The notes below the pieces were generated by a model. That model searched no databases, had not been told where the DNA came from, and was given only the letters and a program-made list of their open reading frames with translations. From Calothrix sp. NIES-2100 (lineage in GTDB: Bacteria > Cyanobacteriota > Cyanobacteriia > Cyanobacteriales > Nostocaceae), in assembly GCF_002368195.1 (NCBI RefSeq), contig NZ_AP018178.1, positions 5,794,145 through 5,858,144 on the forward strand: a stretch of 64,000 nucleotides of DNA. Direction: 5' to 3'. A program made the translations under genes and the position numbers. Shown piece by piece: positions 61,231-64,000 of this stretch (position 1 is the first letter of the stretch; each line of letters starts with the position of its first letter).

Positions 61231-61440
61231 GGTCTCCCCCATTGGTGTCAACTTAAGCTCAAACGCTTATTCCACATGCATTTTACCCCACCCCTCAATC
61301 CCCTCCCCGTTTACGGGGAGGGGAGGTTTTGCGTCAGCAAAGCCGGGGTGGGGTAACGCGGATCTTGATGGTAGGCGATTTAATTCAAAATTACGTCTTG
61401 ATCAGGGTTTGGCGTTAAGTTGACACGTATGGGTCTCCCC
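61231..61440. mobile_element. MITE-like element with 9-bp target duplication inside the microviridin operon
   Basis: The direct repeat GGTCTCCCC occurs at 61231-61239 and 61432-61440. Between them, the ends CATTGGTGTCAACTTAA and (complement) CATACGTGTCAACTTAA match at 15 of 17 positions. The core has a long ACCCCACCCC ... GGGGTGGGGT palindrome and an inner CCCCTCCCCGT / ACGGGGAGGGG hairpin. The insertion site itself is a GTAGGGGCGGGGTCTCCCC-type repeat. There is no coding capacity. Confidence 0.85.
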
Positions 61441-61456
61441 GCCCTGACCAGGTTTC

Positions 61457-61798
61457 TTAAGCTATTGTATCTATAGTTACAACATTATCGTCACCATCTG
61501 ATGGATATTTTTGTGTGACAGCAACCTCATCACTATCAGAAGGATACTTTTTAGTGACACCACCGCCATCTTCTTGATCGGAAGGATATTTGAGGGTTTG
61601 TGCTAGATCTTTGAATTTATTAGTAACACAACCGCTCTCTTCTTGATCGGAGGGATACTTCTTTGTATATAAAGTAGTGCCGCCTCCGACTGCTGAAGAT
61701 TCTTCTTCAGATAAATCTTCGCAATATTGCCCTTCAAGATAGCGAGCAAAGAATGGTACTGCTGGTGAATCTAAATCTTCTAACTTGATATCCGACAT
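61457..61798 (-). CDS. mdnA: multicore microviridin (graspetide) precursor peptide
   Basis: 113 residues. The leader holds VPFFARYLEGQ (14-24), the helix recognised by both ATP-grasp ligases, and a GGG at 38-40 before the first core. Four cores with the TxKYPSDx(E/D)(E/D) pattern follow: TKKYPSDQEE (45-54), TLKYPSDQED (68-77), TKKYPSDSDE (82-91) and TQKYPSDGDD (95-104). In this pattern Thr/Asp and Ser/Glu form esters and Lys/Glu an amide. The fourth core has Asp at both final acidic positions. TNKFKD at 59-64 may be a decayed core. AGAGGAAA precedes the ATG. Mature products are expected to be serine protease inhibitors by family. No transporter or acetyltransferase gene (mdnE/mdnD) is in the window. 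Confidence 0.95.
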   Translation of the reverse strand: MSDIKLEDLDSPAVPFFARYLEGQYCEDLSEEESSAVGGGTTLYTKKYPSDQEESGCVTNKFKDLAQTLKYPSDQEDGGGVTKKYPSDSDEVAVTQKYPSDGDDNVVTIDTIA

Positions 61799-62044
61799 AA
61801 ATTTCCTCTTTTGGTTAGTTAGTAATGTAATTGAGCAGAGTTTGTAAAAATATAGACAAATCTACAATTTTACTTTTCCAGGGGTAAACCTGAAAGGGAT
61901 TACTCTTCATCCCTCTATTCCCTCATTAAAATCATCAGGAATTGCTTTTTTTGAAAATGGTTTCCTTCTGCCTCCTGCCTTCTAACCTGGAGCGTTTCTT
62001 GGTCAAAATTCTCTGCAAGATATCAGAATCCAAACCCCGAATGC
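61799..62044. other. Gap between RTX gene and microviridin precursor
   Basis: 246 bases without a gene. It is the likely promoter region of the microviridin operon; no clear promoter boxes or terminator are recognised. Confidence 0.4.
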
Positions 62045-63784
62045 CTAAATAATGAAAATGTCTTTGTATGTAAGATTTGGCGCACCAGATAATTGGGCAA
62101 ACTGTACTTGTTTTTGACTGCCGTTACCATCACGATCAAAGAACAAATCACCTGTTTTGTTGTTATAAATAAATCGGTCACTAGCATCAGAGGCTGATGT
62201 TCCGAGGGTGAATTGCTCTTCTTTGAGTATGCCTAGAGTAAGTCCGCTAGCAACACCTTTAGTAAATCCGCTGCCAATACCTTTAGTAACTCCGCTGCCA
62301 ATTTCTTGAATCAATCCGTTGTCAATGTCTTTCGTAAATCCGTCACCAACGGCATAAAAAAGTCCGTCACTAAAGCCAGAACGGGAAACTTGAATCTGAT
62401 CGCCTTCATTGCTGTTAAAGTCTGCGATCGCATCAACTCCGCTATACTCATCGTAGAAGACAAATTTATCTGCTCCTTTACCTCCCGTCAGAACATCTTG
62501 ATCAGAATCGGAAATTGGCGGTTCTATTGGCAAAATCTTCTTCGTTAAATCCAATTCCAGATTATCTGCGCTGACGACTTTTGCAGTTATATTAGCAGTC
62601 TTACCTGTCGATACAGCAACTGCCGCTACAGAGATACCAGTGCTGCCTGCAATCGGTGTATCGACTGCCGCTACAGATGTATCAGTGCTGTTTAAAATCG
62701 GTGTATCGACGTACGACCAAAAAAATGTTTGATTACTACCTACGATAGTATCGTTACCGTCACCGCCATCAATTTGATCCTTACTACTGCCACCGTCAAG
62801 ATAGTCGTTACCGCTTTCGCCATATATATTGTCGTTGCCGCTACCGCCATATATACTGTCGTTACCGCTACCGCCATATAGACTGTCGTTGGCATCTTCT
62901 CCGTATATAATGTCGTTACCGCTACCGCCTTTTATTGTATCGTTCCCTCCCACAGTATAGGGATAGGGAGAGATAGCATTTAAATAAGAGTAGGAGTAGT
63001 TGTTTCCAGAGTCGCCATAGATAACGTCGTCATTACTACCACCCTCAATATAGTCATTGCCACCGCCACCATAAATATAGTCGTTGCCAGTGCCACCATA
63101 AATCCGGTCGTCGCCCCAGGTAACAGATGGGTAAGGTTTAGACAAGCTACTATCAAAAGATGCTTGTGTTGTGTCTAAAGTAGCAGTATTTGCTACTGAA
63201 GCTGTATCTAGCGTTAAATATGGCGGATAATAGTAGATAGAATCACCATACAGAAAGTCATTGCCGCTACTACCATATACACGGTCATTACCGTTACCAC
63301 CATACACATAATCATCTCCAGCCCCAGCGAAGAGAAAATCATTTCCCTCCTCACCGTAAATTTGGTCAGAACCACCACGCCAAGCTATAACGTAGTCATC
63401 TCCGCCTCTGGCTAAAATTAAATCGTTATTGCGAGTGTCGGTAAGATAGTCAGACTCAGAAGTACCTTCAATCAGGTATAAGGGGCGGAAATATGGGTAT
63501 TTGACTGGAGTTTTACCTGTGGAGTAGGATTCAACTACACCTGTTACGGAAGTAGTTGTACCTGTTATGGAAACATTTGTAAATTTTGATTCCGAACCAT
63601 TTGGAACTACTGTTTGAGACGATGGTGGTGGTTCAGGAAGTAAGTTTTTTATCTCCTCCTCAGACTTAGAGCTCAGCGAAGTTGCATCAGATTTTTCAGT
63701 TCGGGTCTCTATCCCAGAGTTGACTAATTGTTGGTCTTCGGGAGACAATTCAACTAGATTTGGAAGTAGATTTGGAGATGCCAT
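62045..63784 (-). CDS. RTX calcium-binding protein with type I secretion signal
   Basis: 579 residues. The N-terminal 130 residues are not recognised (LPNLVELSPEDQQLVNSG). Residues about 135-360 are Tyr-rich RTX repeats (YGGSGNDSIYGGSGNDNIYG). Residues about 480-525 include a short tandem of GSG(V/F)TKG(I/V)-type units (GLIQEIGSGVTKGIGSGFTK). The C-terminus (DASDRFIYNNKTGDLFFDRDG ... YKDIFII) is a type I secretion end shared with the protease at 12065. No catalytic motif is visible. It lies upstream of the microviridin precursor on the same strand, but the 246-base gap argues against one transcript. Confidence 0.88.
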   Translation of the reverse strand: MASPNLLPNLVELSPEDQQLVNSGIETRTEKSDATSLSSKSEEEIKNLLPEPPPSSQTVVPNGSESKFTNVSITGTTTSVTGVVESYSTGKTPVKYPYFRPLYLIEGTSESDYLTDTRNNDLILARGGDDYVIAWRGGSDQIYGEEGNDFLFAGAGDDYVYGGNGNDRVYGSSGNDFLYGDSIYYYPPYLTLDTASVANTATLDTTQASFDSSLSKPYPSVTWGDDRIYGGTGNDYIYGGGGNDYIEGGSNDDVIYGDSGNNYSYSYLNAISPYPYTVGGNDTIKGGSGNDIIYGEDANDSLYGGSGNDSIYGGSGNDNIYGESGNDYLDGGSSKDQIDGGDGNDTIVGSNQTFFWSYVDTPILNSTDTSVAAVDTPIAGSTGISVAAVAVSTGKTANITAKVVSADNLELDLTKKILPIEPPISDSDQDVLTGGKGADKFVFYDEYSGVDAIADFNSNEGDQIQVSRSGFSDGLFYAVGDGFTKDIDNGLIQEIGSGVTKGIGSGFTKGVASGLTLGILKEEQFTLGTSASDASDRFIYNNKTGDLFFDRDGNGSQKQVQFAQLSGAPNLTYKDIFII

Positions 63785-64000
63785 GATTTATTTGCTCCTG
63801 ATATTTGGTCGCAATTAAGGTTCTACCTATCACCTGATGTGACGGTATTAAAATCAAGGTTTTATATATAAAACTCAAACACCTAAAACCTAATCCCCAT
63901 AAAAAACACAGCCTATAATAATATTTTATTTATAATTCGAGTCCTAAATGTATTTTGTAGAACCGCAATTAATTGCCCAAAATTGGAACTGAAAAAATGA
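63785..64000. other. Upstream region of the last RTX gene
   Basis: 216 bases, AT-rich, with no gene seen. It probably contains the RTX promoter on the minus strand. Confidence 0.4.

Overview
The window comes from a filamentous, Nostoc/Anabaena-type cyanobacterium. The evidence is the very high density of HIP1 sites (GCGATCGC), arrays of short tandem heptamers such as TGTCATT, CAGTCAA and CCCAATG, dispersed Nostoc-type palindromic repeats, a Cph1-like phytochrome, a PEP-CTERM protein and moderate G+C. No rRNA, integrase, capsid or terminase gene is present.

Layout. (1) 1-6.2 kb: a SAM methyltransferase, then three minus-strand light/two-component genes: phytochrome histidine kinase, Rcp1-like response regulator and a hybrid REC-GAF-histidine kinase. 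(2) 6.5-17.2 kb: ordinary single genes: M23 peptidase, tRNA-Arg(CCG), Uma2 nuclease-fold protein, PEP-CTERM protein, APC transporter, serralysin-type RTX protease, acetamidase/formamidase, half-size TSUP permease, BMP-type binding lipoprotein and a WD40 gene scrap. (3) 18.2-54.3 kb: a large contractile injection system (CIS) locus, all plus strand except one small membrane protein. It encodes sheath, tube, a CxxC baseplate/hub-type protein, a giant Pro/Ser repeat protein, DUF4255 cap protein, AAA+ ATPase, a small conserved protein, two DUF4157 (eCIS-core) proteins, tube-initiator, LysM, hub, spike, PAAR-like tip, gp25, two baseplate-J proteins, a P2 gpI-like protein and a long S74-terminated fibre. 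Two of the baseplate proteins carry large Asp-box beta-propeller insertions. The order and set match extracellular/thylakoid-anchored CIS rather than a prophage or T6SS. (4) 54.8-63.8 kb: an RTX/Calx-beta protein with five near-identical 426-bp repeats, a microviridin (graspetide) operon with a four-core precursor and two ATP-grasp ligases, and a third RTX protein.

How the genes work together. The genes from 21.8 to 30.3 kb are joined by four successive ATGA stop/start overlaps, so the repeat protein, cap, ATPase, small protein and first DUF4157 protein are probably made in coupled amounts. That DUF4157 protein ends in an L,D-transpeptidase-like motif and is the best effector candidate. Directly downstream is a papain-fold toxin domain with no usable start codon, followed by a likely immunity gene and then a second DUF4157 protein that stops right after its core domain. 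This looks like a rearranged, polymorphic-toxin-style effector cassette inside a CIS locus and is the most interesting signal here.

Mobile and repeat DNA shapes the region. Two MITE-like elements with terminal inverted repeats and about 9-bp target duplications lie after the RTX gene and inside the microviridin operon. Heptamer arrays fill most gaps between uncoupled CIS genes. A dispersed repeat has been captured in frame within the repeat protein.
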